Below are positions 6,979 through 15,795 of a stretch of 64,000 nt of DNA, one piece after another. The notes below the pieces were generated by a model. It had not been told where the DNA came from and ran no database searches. It was given only the letters and a program-made list of their open reading frames with translations. The first letter of the stretch is position 1; each line of letters begins with the position of its first letter. A program made the translations under genes and the position numbers. Source of the DNA: Mycobacterium lacus (GTDB taxonomy: Bacteria > Actinomycetota > Actinomycetes > Mycobacteriales > Mycobacteriaceae); the NCBI RefSeq assembly GCF_010731535.1, contig NZ_AP022581.1, forward strand, positions 2,117,952-2,181,951. Reading direction: 5' to 3'.

Positions 6979-8046
6979 TCAAGGGCACCCGCCCAGTTCC
7001 CAGCGCAGCTGGGCCTCGGATGGCGACTGGACGGGGACGAACGCGGCCTCCCGATAGCGGCGGCTCGCCGGGGTTCGGCTCGCGTACCCCTTGCCGCCAG
7101 CCGTCCGGATCTCCAAGGCGGCGCAGGCGCTGGCGATCTCGGCCGCGCTGAGCCGCAACGACAGCAGCTCTTTCCTGCTGGGTGGCCGGGTTCCGCCGAC
7201 GGCCGAGGCCAAGCTCGCCAACGTCGTCTCGGCCAGGGTGAGCTTGCCCGCGAGCAGGTCGACATCCGGGGTGAAGACCGAATTCACCCCGGTCAGCCCG
7301 AGCCTGCTCTGCGTAATCGCGGTCCTGGCCAGCCCCAGGCACATGGCCGATTGCAAGACAAGGAAAGTGGGGCGGACCGCGTCCAGAAACCCGTCGAAGT
7401 CCGTGGACAAGACTTGCCCCTCAGCGATCTCCACTTCGCTGAGCTCGAGGTACGAAGAGGCCGTGCTATCCATGGCCAACAGCTTGAAGTGATGACCCAC
7501 GGTGATGCCCGGCGCGTTCAGCGGCAGGGCCACGATCAGTTTGTCGCCGCGCTCGGTTCGGGCCGCGGTCACCAACATCGAATCCTCATACAGGTTGCTG
7601 GCCCACCTGATGGAACCGTTCAACCGGTAGCCACCCGGGACCGTTGTGGCGGTGAGTTCGAGGCAGCCGCAGCCGGCCGCGTCCTTGAAGGCCGCGGCCA
7701 TGCCGGTGATCCCCAGCGCGGTGCCGGCCAACAGCGGCTTGACCGCGGCCCGGCTGTATGGCGTGCCGGCCGTGAGCAAATACTCCACCGCCATCCGGTT
7801 GGCCCACACCGAGAACCCGGTGCTCATACACTCGCCGGAGATAAGCCTGATCACATCGGCCATCTGCGCAAGCCTGCCGTCGGCATTACCCGGCGCGCCG
7901 ACCCCGAGCAGACCGGCGGAACCGAGCGCCGGGAAGCTGCGACGGGAGGTGTCCTCGCCGCGGTCCAGCCCGTCGGCGTGGGCACGAATGTCTGCCAGCA
8001 GCTCCGAATCGAGCAGGCCGATCGCGGCGTCTATCGTCGCGGTCAC
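6979..8046 (-). CDS. Acyl-CoA dehydrogenase-fold flavoprotein (dehydrogenase or FMNH2-dependent monooxygenase)
   Basis: A 355-residue protein with acyl-CoA dehydrogenase architecture: an N-terminal helical part ('LAQMADVIRLISGECMSTGF'), a central beta domain ('ALGITGMAAAFKDAAG', 'VPGGYRLNGSIRWASN') and a C-terminal helical bundle. Members of this fold include true acyl-CoA dehydrogenases and oxygenases such as DszC and HpaB-type enzymes. I could not see a clear catalytic Glu for fatty-acyl dehydrogenation. With a flavin reductase three genes downstream, the oxygenase option deserves weight. The GTG start at 8046 has AGGAGGTG 5 bp upstream and overlaps the cynS stop by 4 bp (GTGA). It is shorter than typical acyl-CoA dehydrogenases of about 380 residues. 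Confidence 0.75.
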   Translation of the reverse strand: MTATIDAAIGLLDSELLADIRAHADGLDRGEDTSRRSFPALGSAGLLGVGAPGNADGRLAQMADVIRLISGECMSTGFSVWANRMAVEYLLTAGTPYSRAAVKPLLAGTALGITGMAAAFKDAAGCGCLELTATTVPGGYRLNGSIRWASNLYEDSMLVTAARTERGDKLIVALPLNAPGITVGHHFKLLAMDSTASSYLELSEVEIAEGQVLSTDFDGFLDAVRPTFLVLQSAMCLGLARTAITQSRLGLTGVNSVFTPDVDLLAGKLTLAETTLASLASAVGGTRPPSRKELLSLRLSAAEIASACAALEIRTAGGKGYASRTPASRRYREAAFVPVQSPSEAQLRWELGGCP

Positions 8047-8507
8047 GGCGACACCTCCTGTTCAGTGTTATTCCATGTGTAGTCGAGAAACTTGCCGTCG
8101 AACGTGACAATCACGCGATCTCCCCGCGGGTCGGGCCGGCGTTGCACGCTCATTCGGAAGTTGATCGCGCTCATGATGCCGTCGCCGAATTCCTCGTGGA
8201 TCAGTTCCTTGATCGCCGGGCCATAAAGCGACAGCGCCTCGTGAAACCGGTAGATCGTCGGATCGGACGGCACGGCCTCGTGACTTCCCCGGTAGGGCAC
8301 CATCTGCAAGACGGCGACGGCATCGTCATCGAGGTCAAGAAGCGATGCGACGGTCGACGCGTCCTCTTCCGAGAGCGGATGCTGGCCGAGCAGCGCCGCC
8401 ACGGTCCACACCCGGTCCTTGCCTATCGCCTCGGCGATTTGCGCCCAGCTCAACCCCTTGTCCACGCGCGCCCGCGTGATGACCTCCGCGAGGTGGGTCC
8501 TGGTCAT
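8043..8507 (-). CDS. cynS: Cyanate hydratase (cyanase)
   Basis: A 154-residue protein matching cyanase over its full length (E. coli CynS is 156). Cyanase converts cyanate plus bicarbonate to ammonia and two CO2 and works as a homodecamer in the cytoplasm. The N-terminal helical DNA-binding-like domain reads 'SWAQIAEAIGKDRVWTVAAL'. The catalytic domain contains 'DPTIYRFHEALSLYGPAIKE', supplying the active-site Arg and Glu, and 'GDGIMSAINFRM', supplying the Ser. The ATG at 8507 follows the OsmC stop by 10 bp. The operon context (OsmC, ECF sigma, FNT channel) suggests a stress or detoxification role and not simple nitrogen scavenging. Confidence 0.93.
   Translation of the reverse strand: MTRTHLAEVITRARVDKGLSWAQIAEAIGKDRVWTVAALLGQHPLSEEDASTVASLLDLDDDAVAVLQMVPYRGSHEAVPSDPTIYRFHEALSLYGPAIKELIHEEFGDGIMSAINFRMSVQRRPDPRGDRVIVTFDGKFLDYTWNNTEQEVSP
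8052..8059 (-). promoter_or_regulatory. Strong ribosome-binding site for the acyl-CoA-dehydrogenase-like gene
   Basis: AGGAGGTG on the minus strand sits 5 bp before the GTG at 8046, inside the 3' end of cynS. It fixes the GTG start and shows that this operon member is independently well translated. Confidence 0.6.
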
Positions 8508-8517
8508 GTCGCCATGC

Positions 8518-9042
8518 CTAGCCGATGACCAGAGTCGAGTCGACACTCACCGGGCGGCGGAACGTGTTCACCACCGGCGACCACGCGATCGCGTTGTCGT
8601 GGATCTCCTGCAGCGTCTGCTCGTCGGCGTCCCCGGCCAGGGCAACGGCGCAGCGGACCGCGGTGAAGCCGAGAATCTTGCCCTCCGGGGTGTCGCCAAC
8701 CCCCCACACGGCGGAAATGTCGATGTCACCCTCCATCTCGACCTCGATCTTCGTCAGGGTGACGCCGCGATGCGTGGCGTTGGCCAGCAAGCCGACCGAG
8801 ATGCAAGAGCCCAACGCGGCCAGGGTGGTCTCCGAGGGGTTCGGCGCCGAGTCGTCGCCCAGGAGTGCGGGCGGCTCGCCGACCAGCATCGGGGACAGGT
8901 CGCGGACATAGGTCATGTTGCGGAACCCGGATTCGCAAACCGTCTTCGCCTTCAGGGTCTTCTTGCCGGTGGCGGGGTTGGCCTTCGCCGAACACGACAG
9001 GCGGTCAAGGCCTTCAGCATCGATGACAAGGACGTCGGACAT
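8518..9042 (-). CDS. OsmC/Ohr family protein
   Basis: A 174-residue OsmC-superfamily protein, first gene of the seven-gene operon. OsmC/Ohr proteins are thiol peroxidases for organic hydroperoxides or related reactive species. The family pattern includes 'NPSETTLAALGSCISVGLLA' (about residues 68-87) with the conserved Cys at the start of the long helix, preceded by 'LVGEPPALLGDDSA'. A C-terminal part reads 'AIAWSPVVNTFRRPVSVD'. An upstream Cys ('CESGF') may take part. The ATG at 9042 has a near-perfect GGAGGAG 3 bp upstream, so an upstream extension towards 9321 is rejected. It may instead act in sulfur or osmotic stress. Confidence 0.85.
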   Translation of the reverse strand: MSDVLVIDAEGLDRLSCSAKANPATGKKTLKAKTVCESGFRNMTYVRDLSPMLVGEPPALLGDDSAPNPSETTLAALGSCISVGLLANATHRGVTLTKIEVEMEGDIDISAVWGVGDTPEGKILGFTAVRCAVALAGDADEQTLQEIHDNAIAWSPVVNTFRRPVSVDSTLVIG

Positions 9043-9045
9043 AAG

Positions 9046-9052
9046 CTCCTCC
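9046..9052 (-). promoter_or_regulatory. Ribosome-binding site for the OsmC gene
   Basis: GGAGGAG on the minus strand lies 3 bp before ATG 9042 and defines the start of the operon's first gene. The 107 bp between this gene and the next (9043-9149) should hold the operon promoter; I could not pick out a convincing ECF-type -35/-10 pair by eye. Confidence 0.6.
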
Positions 9053-9149
9053 GGGTTCACAGCGAATGGGTTTCGCAGGTTTAGTGCGCGGCCAGTCCCG
9101 ATACGTGACGGCGGACGGGAGTGATTTGCGACACTGCGCCACGACCCCG

Positions 9150-9983
9150 CTACTCGCCGGGCAGCGTCACGAAGTCGATGAGTTCTTCGACCCGGCCGAT
9201 CAACGCCGGCTGAAGGTCGTTCCAGTCGCGTACCCGAGAACGGATGCGTCGCCACGCGTTGGCGATGTCCGCCCGGTCCGCGTGCGGCCAGCCGAGCGCC
9301 TCGCACACGCCGTGCTTCCACTCGACATGGCGCGGCACGGCCGGCCAGGCCGCCAGGCCCAGCCGCTGCGGCTTCACCGCCTGCCAGATGTCGACATAGG
9401 GATGACCGACGACCAAAGTGTGGGGACCACCGGGTCCGCGTCGTACCGCGTCCGCGATGCGCGCCTCCTTGGAACCCTCGACGAGGTGGTCGACGAGGAC
9501 GCCGAGCCGGCGCCGGGGACCCGGCCCGAACTCGGCGACGATGTTTACCAGGTCATCAACGCCGCCGAGGTGCTCGACGACGACGCCCTCGATTTTCAGA
9601 TCGGCACCCCAGACCTGCGCGACCAGTTCGGCGTCGTGGCGGCCCTCGACATAGATCCGACTGGCGCGGGCGACCCGGGCGCGCGCACCCGGCACCGCGA
9701 CCGAGCCGGACGCCGTTCGCTTCGCGACGGCGGGCGCCGATCGGCGCGGCGCGGTGAGGATCACCGGGCGGCCCTCGAGAAGATACCCAGGGCCAAGCGC
9801 AAAACCACGGGTGCGGCCGTGGCGGTCTTCCAGGTAGATGCGGCCATATTCGAGTCGAACCACAGCGCCGACGTAACCGGTCTCCACATCCTCGACGACC
9901 ATGCCCAGCTCGACCGGGTGCTCCGTCGAGCGGACCTTCCGCCGACCCGCGGCCAGCACGTCGGTTCCATAGCGATCCGGCAC
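9150..9983 (-). CDS. DUF3097 family conserved actinobacterial protein
   Basis: A 277-residue protein that I recognise as the DUF3097 family of actinobacteria. Characteristic stretches are an N-terminal 'PDRYGTDVL', 'VVEDVETGYVGAVVRLEYGR', 'ARASRIYVEGRHDAELVAQV', 'HTLVVGHPYVDIWQAVKP' and the C-terminal 'LIGRVEELIDFVTLP'. The 'IYVEGRHDAEL' and 'LGVLVDHLVEGSKE' segments resemble the acidic strands of TOPRIM-like nucleotide-binding folds, but that is only an impression. The GTG start at 9983 is supported by a TAGGAT box exactly 6 nt upstream, giving a leaderless mRNA. Function unknown; it is monocistronic and divergent from the DUF3349 gene. Confidence 0.85.
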   Translation of the reverse strand: MPDRYGTDVLAAGRRKVRSTEHPVELGMVVEDVETGYVGAVVRLEYGRIYLEDRHGRTRGFALGPGYLLEGRPVILTAPRRSAPAVAKRTASGSVAVPGARARVARASRIYVEGRHDAELVAQVWGADLKIEGVVVEHLGGVDDLVNIVAEFGPGPRRRLGVLVDHLVEGSKEARIADAVRRGPGGPHTLVVGHPYVDIWQAVKPQRLGLAAWPAVPRHVEWKHGVCEALGWPHADRADIANAWRRIRSRVRDWNDLQPALIGRVEELIDFVTLPGE

Positions 9984-9989
9984 ACGGCA

Positions 9990-9995
9990 ATCCTA
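9990..9995 (-). promoter_or_regulatory. -10 element (TAGGAT) for a leaderless DUF3097 transcript
   Basis: On the minus strand TAGGAT fits the mycobacterial TANNNT pattern and is followed by 6 nt and then the GTG at 9983. Transcription would begin at the start codon. No separate Shine-Dalgarno sequence is visible. Confidence 0.5.
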
Positions 9996-10151
9996 GGAAG
10001 GCTCCCACCGAACGTCGTTGCGACGCGCCTACAAAGATTCCGCATCAACCGTGTGGTGTTGGCCCGTCGATGACCTCAGCGCTGCTACGTTGCTATTCGT
10101 GGTGGGACGTGCCGCCGGGGCTCAGCGCATGGCGGTTAGCGAGGTGGACGT

Positions 10152-10448
10152 ATGCACTTGGCCGATCGAGTGTCGAAGATCGTCAATTTCGTGCGCGCCG
10201 GCTACCCGACCCGCATGCCGGTCACCGGTCACGTGGCTGTGGTAGCGCTGCTGCCCCGGCGACTAACGAACGACGAGATCACCGCCATCACAAGCAAACT
10301 CATTGCGCGCCGACGTTGGCCGGTAAGTAATGCCGACGTCGGGGTCGAGATCACCCGGATCACCCACCAGATGCCGTCTCTGGACGACATCGAGCGTGTT
10401 CACCGTCGACTTGACGCGATCGGATGTTCACGCGGTCATCCCGGGTAA
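10152..10448 (+). CDS. DUF3349 family small protein
   Basis: A 98-residue protein of the mycobacterial DUF3349 type: small helical proteins with the pattern 'VSKIVNFVRAGYPTRMPVTG', then 'VALLPRRLTNDEITAITSKL', then 'DVGVEITRITHQMPSLDDIE' ending in 'VHRRLDAIGC'. The ATG at 10152 is preceded by GAGGTGG about 5 bp upstream. A clear intrinsic terminator follows 6 bp after the stop, so the gene is transcribed alone or as the last gene of its unit. Function unknown. Confidence 0.8.
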   Translation: MHLADRVSKIVNFVRAGYPTRMPVTGHVAVVALLPRRLTNDEITAITSKLIARRRWPVSNADVGVEITRITHQMPSLDDIERVHRRLDAIGCSRGHPG

Positions 10449-10454
10449 GACCGC

Positions 10455-10487
10455 GGCATCGGCAAACCGCTTGTGCCGGTGCCTTTT
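10455..10487 (+). terminator. Rho-independent terminator after the DUF3349 gene
   Basis: GGCATCGGCA (10455-10464) and TGCCGGTGCC (10474-10483) form a 10-bp stem with a single G-T wobble around a 9-nt loop, followed directly by TTTT. It lies in the 81-bp convergent gap before the patatin gene and is oriented for plus-strand transcripts. Confidence 0.7.
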
Positions 10488-10529
10488 CCGCCTGAGTTGG
10501 TCGTTTGTGCCGCCCCAGTCGCTTGCCAC

Positions 10530-11477
10530 CTAGACCGGCGGGCCGCAGGCCGCCAGGTAGTCCGCGTAGTTCCACGTCTTCAAGAACTCCTGGCCCGCTT
10601 GCAATCCGCGTTGGTAGAGGCCTTCCCGCTCTTTCGCGGTGATGTCGAAATCGATTGGGCTTACATCCTCGGCGGGCACGAAGATGGTCCGCCGCACGGT
10701 ACACGAATCGTCGATGTAGGAGTTGTCCTGATTGCTCACCAGCGTCTCGATCGCGGCTATCCCCAGCGACACCGGCCCATACACCGGACGCGTGGGCGGT
10801 ATGCCGGGACGTGCCGACAGCCGGATCCCGAACGTCGGCCATCGCGGCTGGGCCCGGTCGAACAGCTCCACCGGAAAGTTCGACAACAGCCCACCGTCGA
10901 CCCACGTGGCGCCACGCACCCGAACGGGCTCGAACACAAACGGAATCGCCGACGAGGCATGCACCGCGCGCGCCACCGAGAAGTCGTCCGGGTCAATGCC
11001 GTAGGAGTCGAGATCCCACGGGATGCGAACCAGCCGGCGTCGCGACAGATCGCTGGCGGTCACGACCAGCGACCAGGCGAACTGTTCTGGCTCTTCGCCA
11101 GTGCGCAAGTCCCCGAAGGTGCGCACACCGAGGTCGGCGAGCAACCCGGTGAGCAGCTCCTGCAGGTATGCCCCCCGGTAAACGCCGTCGGACACCAGTA
11201 GCGAGAGTCCCCCACCGATCAACGGCACATGCCCGATCAGATTGCGGTCCAGGAACTTCCGATAGTCGATAGAGCGCATCACCTCGGCAAGCCGCGTCAG
11301 CGGTTCGCCCGCGGCCTGCAGGGCGGCAACCATCGACGCGACGATCGCACCCGCGCTGGTCCCCGCGACCCGGGGAAACACATAGCCCGCGGCGGCGAGC
11401 GCGTCCACCGCCCCGACCAGCCCGATACCGCGGACACCGCCGCCTTCACACACCAGGTCAACCCGAGCCGTGCTCAT
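10530..11477 (-). CDS. Patatin-like phospholipase (Rv2037c-like)
   Basis: A 315-residue patatin-family lipid acyl hydrolase. The oxyanion-hole motif is 'CEGGGVRGIGLVG' at residues 10-22, the nucleophile elbow is 'VAGTSAGAIVASM' (GTSAG, near residue 41), and the catalytic Asp is in 'WVDGGLLSNFPVELF' (DGG). These make the Ser-Asp dyad complete. It starts 11 bp after the sugar-transporter ATPase stop and is probably the last gene of that operon, matching the Rv2038c-Rv2037c order I recall in M. tuberculosis, with similar length. No signal peptide is evident, so it likely acts at the inner face of the membrane or in the cytoplasm. Confidence 0.88.
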   Translation of the reverse strand: MSTARVDLVCEGGGVRGIGLVGAVDALAAAGYVFPRVAGTSAGAIVASMVAALQAAGEPLTRLAEVMRSIDYRKFLDRNLIGHVPLIGGGLSLLVSDGVYRGAYLQELLTGLLADLGVRTFGDLRTGEEPEQFAWSLVVTASDLSRRRLVRIPWDLDSYGIDPDDFSVARAVHASSAIPFVFEPVRVRGATWVDGGLLSNFPVELFDRAQPRWPTFGIRLSARPGIPPTRPVYGPVSLGIAAIETLVSNQDNSYIDDSCTVRRTIFVPAEDVSPIDFDITAKEREGLYQRGLQAGQEFLKTWNYADYLAACGPPV

Positions 11478-11488
11478 TGGTAGTCAGG

Positions 11489-12559
<1,071 letters not shown>

Positions 12560-12561
12560 GG

Positions 12562-13404
12562 TTATCCGCCGAGTCCGGTCATGGCAATTCCGCGGACGAA
12601 GGAGCGTTGCGCGATCGCATAGATGATCACCAGCGGCAGCATGATCAGTATCGACGTTGCCATGAACACCGGCCACCGGGCCACGTATTCGCCTCGCAAC
12701 CGGACCAAGCCCAGCGTCAGCGTGGATAGGTTGTTGCGTTGAATCATCAACAGCGGCCACAGAAAGTCGTTCCAGACGTTGACCCAGGTGAGCACCCCAA
12801 GCACCGTCACCGCGGGTTTCGCGTGGGGCAGCAGGATCCGCCAGTAAATCTGCCAAGGCGTGCAACCGTCGAGGATTGCCGCCTCCTCGAGGTCGGCCGG
12901 GAGGGTGAGGAAAAACTGCCGCATGAGGTAGGTGCCGAACGCGCTGCCGAACAGGCCGGGCACGATCATGGACCACGGAGTGTCGACCCACCCCACGGTC
13001 CGCATCACCAGGAACTGCGGGATCACGGTCACGGTCAGCGGCACCATCAATGTGCCCAGGTACAACACGAACAACGTGTCTCGGCCCCGGAACTGCAGCC
13101 GCGCGAAGGCATATCCGGCCAGTGAGCAGAAGAACACCTGGCCGGCGGTGACGCATCCGGCGTATAGCACGGTATTGAGGAACATTCGCCAGAATGGGAT
13201 CAGTTCGAACACCTCGGTGTAGTTCGACCACCGCGGGTGGGCGGGCAACAGCCTTGGTTCGCTTACCTCGCCTTCGTTCTTCAAGGAGCCCGACAACGCC
13301 CACATGATCGGGAACAGCGCACACCAGGCGATCCCGATCAGCGCGGCGTAGACGGCAATGCCGCGAAAGATGTTGCGCTTGACCACTCGCTCAGCCGAGG
13401 CCAC
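12562..13404 (-). CDS. Sugar ABC transporter permease (Rv2039c-like, MalG family)
   Basis: A 280-residue inner-membrane permease with six predicted helices, beginning 'GIAVYAALIGIAWCALFPIM'. The cytoplasmic EAA loop that docks on the ATPase is 'DLEEAAILDGCTPWQIYWRI' followed by 'LLPHAKPAV'. The length matches Rv2039c (280). Its 5' end overlaps the partner permease gene by 14 bp and its stop is 2 bp from the ATPase start, so the complex subunits are translationally coupled. Confidence 0.92.
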   Translation of the reverse strand: MASAERVVKRNIFRGIAVYAALIGIAWCALFPIMWALSGSLKNEGEVSEPRLLPAHPRWSNYTEVFELIPFWRMFLNTVLYAGCVTAGQVFFCSLAGYAFARLQFRGRDTLFVLYLGTLMVPLTVTVIPQFLVMRTVGWVDTPWSMIVPGLFGSAFGTYLMRQFFLTLPADLEEAAILDGCTPWQIYWRILLPHAKPAVTVLGVLTWVNVWNDFLWPLLMIQRNNLSTLTLGLVRLRGEYVARWPVFMATSILIMLPLVIIYAIAQRSFVRGIAMTGLGG

Positions 13405-14335
13405 GGGAAGCCTCCCACGACCGGCGCCGGGTTATCCGCAACTGCAGCACGGTCAACACCAGCAAGATGGCGAACATCACCCACGCCAGCGCCGACGCGT
13501 AACCGAACTCCAGGAACCCAAATGCGTGCTGGTAGAGCATGATGCCCAGGACGTATGTTGCGGTCTCCGGTCCGCCATTCGCGCCGGTGAGGACGTAGAC
13601 GAGGTCGAACGCCTGGAACGCGTGGATGATCGATATGACCACGACGAACGAGAGGGCGCCGCGGATCAGCGGCACCGTGATCGAAGCGAACTGCCGTATC
13701 TCGCCTGCGCCATCGATTTTGGCGGCCTCGTAAACGGTCTCCGGAACGCCCTGCATCGCAGCCAGCAACACGACCGTGGCGAACGGCACGCTGCGCCACA
13801 CGCTGACCAGGCACAGCGAGACCATGGCCCACCCTGGCTCGACCAGCCACGGGACGGGTCGGATCCCGACCCAGCCGAGCATGATGTTGAGCAGGCCGTT
13901 GTCGGTGTTGAAGACGAATTGCCAGACGACCGCCATCACCACCGACGAGATGGCCAGCGGCAGGAAGACGGTTGTTCGAAAGACCCCTATGCCCTTGACT
14001 TTCCGGTTCAGCATTGCCGCAACGAGGAGGCTGATCACGACCGTGGGCGCCACGGTCCCGACGGTGAAAACCACGGTGTTGCGCACGGCGATGAGAAACA
14101 ACGGATCGGACGCGAACAGCCCCGCGAAATTCTTCAGGCCCACGAACTTCGGGGGAGTGAACACATCCCACCTCTGAAGGCTCATGTACAGCGAGAATCC
14201 GAGCGGAAACAGCATGAACACCACTACCGCGGCCAGGTTGGGCGCGACGAATAGGCGCCCGGCCCACGCGCGCCGGCGCCACGGGCGGAGCCGGCCTTTC
14301 GCGGTAGCCGGCGCGGCTTCGTCGACGGCCGTCAT
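13391..14335 (-). CDS. Sugar ABC transporter permease (Rv2040c-like, MalF/UgpA family)
   Basis: A 314-residue permease, partner of the MalG-type subunit. It has an N-terminal membrane helix 'LFVAPNLAAVVVFMLFPLGF', then 'VFLPLAISSVVMAVVWQFVF', and the EAA loop 'VPETVYEAAKIDGAGEIRQF' with 'ASITVPLIRG'. The ATG at 14335 overlaps the lipoprotein stop as ATGA; a longer upstream frame is inside that gene and is rejected. The length is close to the 300 residues I recall for Rv2040c. Confidence 0.92.
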   Translation of the reverse strand: MTAVDEAAPATAKGRLRPWRRRAWAGRLFVAPNLAAVVVFMLFPLGFSLYMSLQRWDVFTPPKFVGLKNFAGLFASDPLFLIAVRNTVVFTVGTVAPTVVISLLVAAMLNRKVKGIGVFRTTVFLPLAISSVVMAVVWQFVFNTDNGLLNIMLGWVGIRPVPWLVEPGWAMVSLCLVSVWRSVPFATVVLLAAMQGVPETVYEAAKIDGAGEIRQFASITVPLIRGALSFVVVISIIHAFQAFDLVYVLTGANGGPETATYVLGIMLYQHAFGFLEFGYASALAWVMFAILLVLTVLQLRITRRRSWEASRGLG

Positions 14336-15648
14336 GGATTGCGCAGCACCTCGTCGACGGCCCGCGACAGGCTTGTCAGCGACGTCGCCGGCCGAGAGCC
14401 GCGCAGCACGGGCCCAAAGCTGCGGTCCATCAGGGCAGAGACCTTTGGCCACGCCGGCGTGATCGGCAGGCCCTTTGAATGGGCGGGACCCCCGGTGAGC
14501 ACGGCGAGATTGTTTATCCTGCTGTGGGATTCGGCGAATCCGGGCGAGTTGATCGCGGACCGCAGCACCGGCACGAACAGTTTGGTTTCACCGATCAACG
14601 CCTGTCCGTCGGGGCCGGTCGCAAATTTCACGAACTCCCACGCCTGCTCCCGGTGCCGACTGCTCGCCGCAATCGCGAGCCCGGTGGCGCCGATATTGGA
14701 GCAGGGATCGCGTCCCTTGGGGCCCAACGGCAGTGGGGCGACATCGAAATCCAAGCCGTCGGCCCGGTCGAACGTCTGGTATCGCCAGTGCCCGCCGAGC
14801 GCCATGGCTGCCTTACCCACCGAGAAAAGATCCGTCGTGGCGACCGACTGGAGCTCGGACGCGGTGGGGGCCACCCTGTGCTTGGTGGTCAGGTCGGCGT
14901 AGAACTGGACGGCCTCGATGAAGGCTTCGTCGCCGAAATTGAGGTGTGCCGGGTTCATCCGCGGGGTGGACCACGGCACACCATTGTTCATGGCAAACAG
15001 CCCGGCGGACAGGGGCGGCACAAAGGTGTCGACAAATCCCCACTGAGTAACCCTACCCGCAGCGTCGCGCTTGGTCAGGGCCGTGGCCGCGTCGAGGAAT
15101 TCGGCGAAAGTCCACGGCCGCTCCCAGCCGCTGGGTGGTGCCGGCACGCCAGCCTTGGCGAAAAGCTCCCTGTTGTAGAACAAGAAGTTGCCGGACCACT
15201 GCTCCGGAAGCGCATACTGACCGCCGTCGAAGGTGAAGGTCTCGTACAACTTTCCGATGCTGTCCGAGCCAAGCTCCGCGGCAAACGTGCGATCATGATC
15301 CAACAGGGTGCCCAGGTCCAGGAAGACCCCTCGGTCGGCGAATCCCGCATAGCTCAACTCCCACGCCATCAGCACGTCGGGACACCTGCCGCCGGCGCAA
15401 AACGTCGATATCTGCTGCAGGGGGCCCGGCCCGGACAACAGTGTCCGCACCCCGATGTCGGGATGCCGGTGCCGGAATTCGTCGACGACCCGCATCCGGG
15501 CATCGGCCTCTTCCGGATTGGCCGCGAAGAAGAAGGTCAACGCGTCGTCGTCGGAAGCACACCCGCCGGCCCACGGCGCCACGGCCGCGGCGGTGAGCGC
15601 ACCGGCGCCCCGCAACAGGCTCCGACGCCGGAATGGCTTATCGAACAT
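14332..15648 (-). CDS. Sugar-binding lipoprotein of ABC transporter (Rv2041c-like)
   Basis: A 438-residue extracytoplasmic solute-binding protein, first gene of the transporter operon. The N-terminus has a twin-arginine-like 'RRRSLLRG', a hydrophobic stretch and a lipobox 'WAGGC' with the lipidated Cys near residue 30, so it should be exported and anchored to the outer face of the membrane. The body has the family-1 solute-binding pattern: 'VLMAWELSYAGFADRGVFLD', 'QYALPEQWSGNFLFYNRELF', 'WTFAEFLDAATAL' and 'GKAAMALGGHWR'. The 147 bp upstream (15649-15795) separates it from the SnoaL-like gene and should hold the operon promoter. The ligand is unknown. Confidence 0.92.
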   Translation of the reverse strand: MFDKPFRRRSLLRGAGALTAAAVAPWAGGCASDDDALTFFFAANPEEADARMRVVDEFRHRHPDIGVRTLLSGPGPLQQISTFCAGGRCPDVLMAWELSYAGFADRGVFLDLGTLLDHDRTFAAELGSDSIGKLYETFTFDGGQYALPEQWSGNFLFYNRELFAKAGVPAPPSGWERPWTFAEFLDAATALTKRDAAGRVTQWGFVDTFVPPLSAGLFAMNNGVPWSTPRMNPAHLNFGDEAFIEAVQFYADLTTKHRVAPTASELQSVATTDLFSVGKAAMALGGHWRYQTFDRADGLDFDVAPLPLGPKGRDPCSNIGATGLAIAASSRHREQAWEFVKFATGPDGQALIGETKLFVPVLRSAINSPGFAESHSRINNLAVLTGGPAHSKGLPITPAWPKVSALMDRSFGPVLRGSRPATSLTSLSRAVDEVLRNP

Positions 15649-15795
15649 GGTGTTCCCGATCCTGCCCCGTTACCGGCCTCCTAGTGCCCTCACAGTCACA
15701 TTTTCCGAACGGGCCACCCCGCGCCGAGCGTGCAATGAGCGCGAGATCCTGAGCGGATTTTGCAACAGGTGCACGTTAGGCGAAACCAGCCGTGA

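Noticed and set aside
12562..15648. LpqY-SugABC trehalose transporter
   Set aside because: The subunits are of the same superfamily, but the neighbouring patatin, Rv2042c-like and pncA genes fit the Rv2038c-Rv2041c transporter.
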